Positions 63,787 through 64,000 of a DNA stretch of 64,000 bases are shown here, one piece after another. The stretch is from Sinohyriopsis cumingii. Taxonomy: Eukaryota > Mollusca > Bivalvia > Unionida > Unionidae. The translations under genes were made by a program, and so were the position numbers. The stretch is taken from NCBI GenBank assembly GCA_028554795.2, contig JAPYKE020000576.1, positions 1 through 64,000 on the forward strand, written 5' to 3'. Under the pieces are notes generated by a model, which saw only the letters and a list, made by a program, of their open reading frames with translations, made no database searches and was not told the origin of the DNA. The number at the start of each line of letters is the position of its first letter. Position 1 is the stretch's first letter.

Positions 63787-64000
63787 TTCTTAGTGTAAGA
63801 AACTCAGTTATCATGGTCGAATAATACCGCAAAGAAATTACAGAACCAAATAAATGGTGTCCTACATTTGTATCGTTTACCATGCTTTCTTTATCTGTAT
63901 GCGTTGTAACCTTAATTCTCTGTCTACCCATCTCTCAAAACGCAAGTGTCTCAAGGTGAAAGTATTACCCGTTTCTTCTATCACCCAATGCGGACGTGCA
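63624..64000. repeat. Tandem macrosatellite unit 11, cut by window end
   Basis: The first 377 bases of a further copy, continuing without a break from unit 10 to the end of the window. It is too short to include any of the type-defining sites. Confidence 0.95.

Noticed and set aside
1-64000. CRISPR array, bacterial operon, phage or plasmid
   Set aside because: The repeat unit is kilobases long, contains decayed eukaryotic mobile-element sequence, and has no spacers, ribosome-binding sites or dense genes.
1-64000. Intact Polinton/Maverick or related virus genome
   Set aside because: Only polymerase pieces are recognisable. No integrase, packaging ATPase, protease or capsid gene and no terminal inverted repeats were seen, and the unit is far shorter than such elements.
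1-64000. rRNA, 5S, histone or snRNA gene cluster, the usual large tandem arrays
   Set aside because: No stretch resembling these RNAs or histone proteins was found in the unit.

Overview
The whole window is one tandem array. A unit of about 6.36 kb is repeated head to tail ten times, followed by 377 bases of an eleventh copy, and no flanking single-copy DNA is visible at either end. Taking base 1 as an arbitrary phase, units start at 1, 6364, 12726, 19088, 25452, 31816, 38178, 44540, 50902, 57266 and 63624. They differ by only a handful of bases each, so this is a highly homogenised macrosatellite-like array. The lack of bacterial-style gene packing, the tRNA-derived SINE-like element with a Pol III promoter, the dinucleotide microsatellite and the degraded protein-primed-type DNA polymerase B all point to a eukaryotic nuclear genome. 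An invertebrate animal is most likely; a mollusc is possible from the look of the SINE body, but this is from memory and unverified.

Layout of one unit (positions of unit 1). Positions 1-175 hold the end of a plus-strand polymerase fragment that began in the preceding unit. About 180-2100 is AT-rich non-coding DNA with a few small hairpins. About 2116-3554 carries three short minus-strand open frames (100, 76 and 91 codons) that I cannot identify. About 3780-4925 is a minus-strand fragment of a family B DNA polymerase of the Polinton/Maverick-adintovirus/organellar type, running from the Exo III region to palm motif B. About 4985-5180 is a minus-strand tRNA-derived SINE-like element, and 5181-5228 is an (AG)n(TG)n microsatellite. 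About 5229-5840 is non-coding. From about 5846 across the unit boundary to the next unit's position 163 lies a second, diverged polymerase fragment on the plus strand, covering the exonuclease domain. The two polymerase fragments are therefore head to head with the SINE and microsatellite between them.

Neither polymerase fragment can be functional. The minus copy has Asn at the Exo III aspartate, lacks most of the segment between motifs A and B, is frameshifted just after motif B, and has no motif C. The plus copy has several in-frame stops, a frameshift and a small deletion. A 421-codon open frame starts inside the SINE and reads into the minus polymerase fragment; it is open in nine of ten units, but the few substitutions in it are mostly amino-acid-changing, so conservation reflects recent homogenisation.

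The best signal is in the variants. Shared substitutions and microsatellite alleles sort the units as A B C D A B B C D X, which is a four-unit higher-order repeat of about 25.4 kb with a recent extra B copy (units 6 and 7) and a mosaic last unit. Almost all unit-length variation (6358-6364) comes from the microsatellite.
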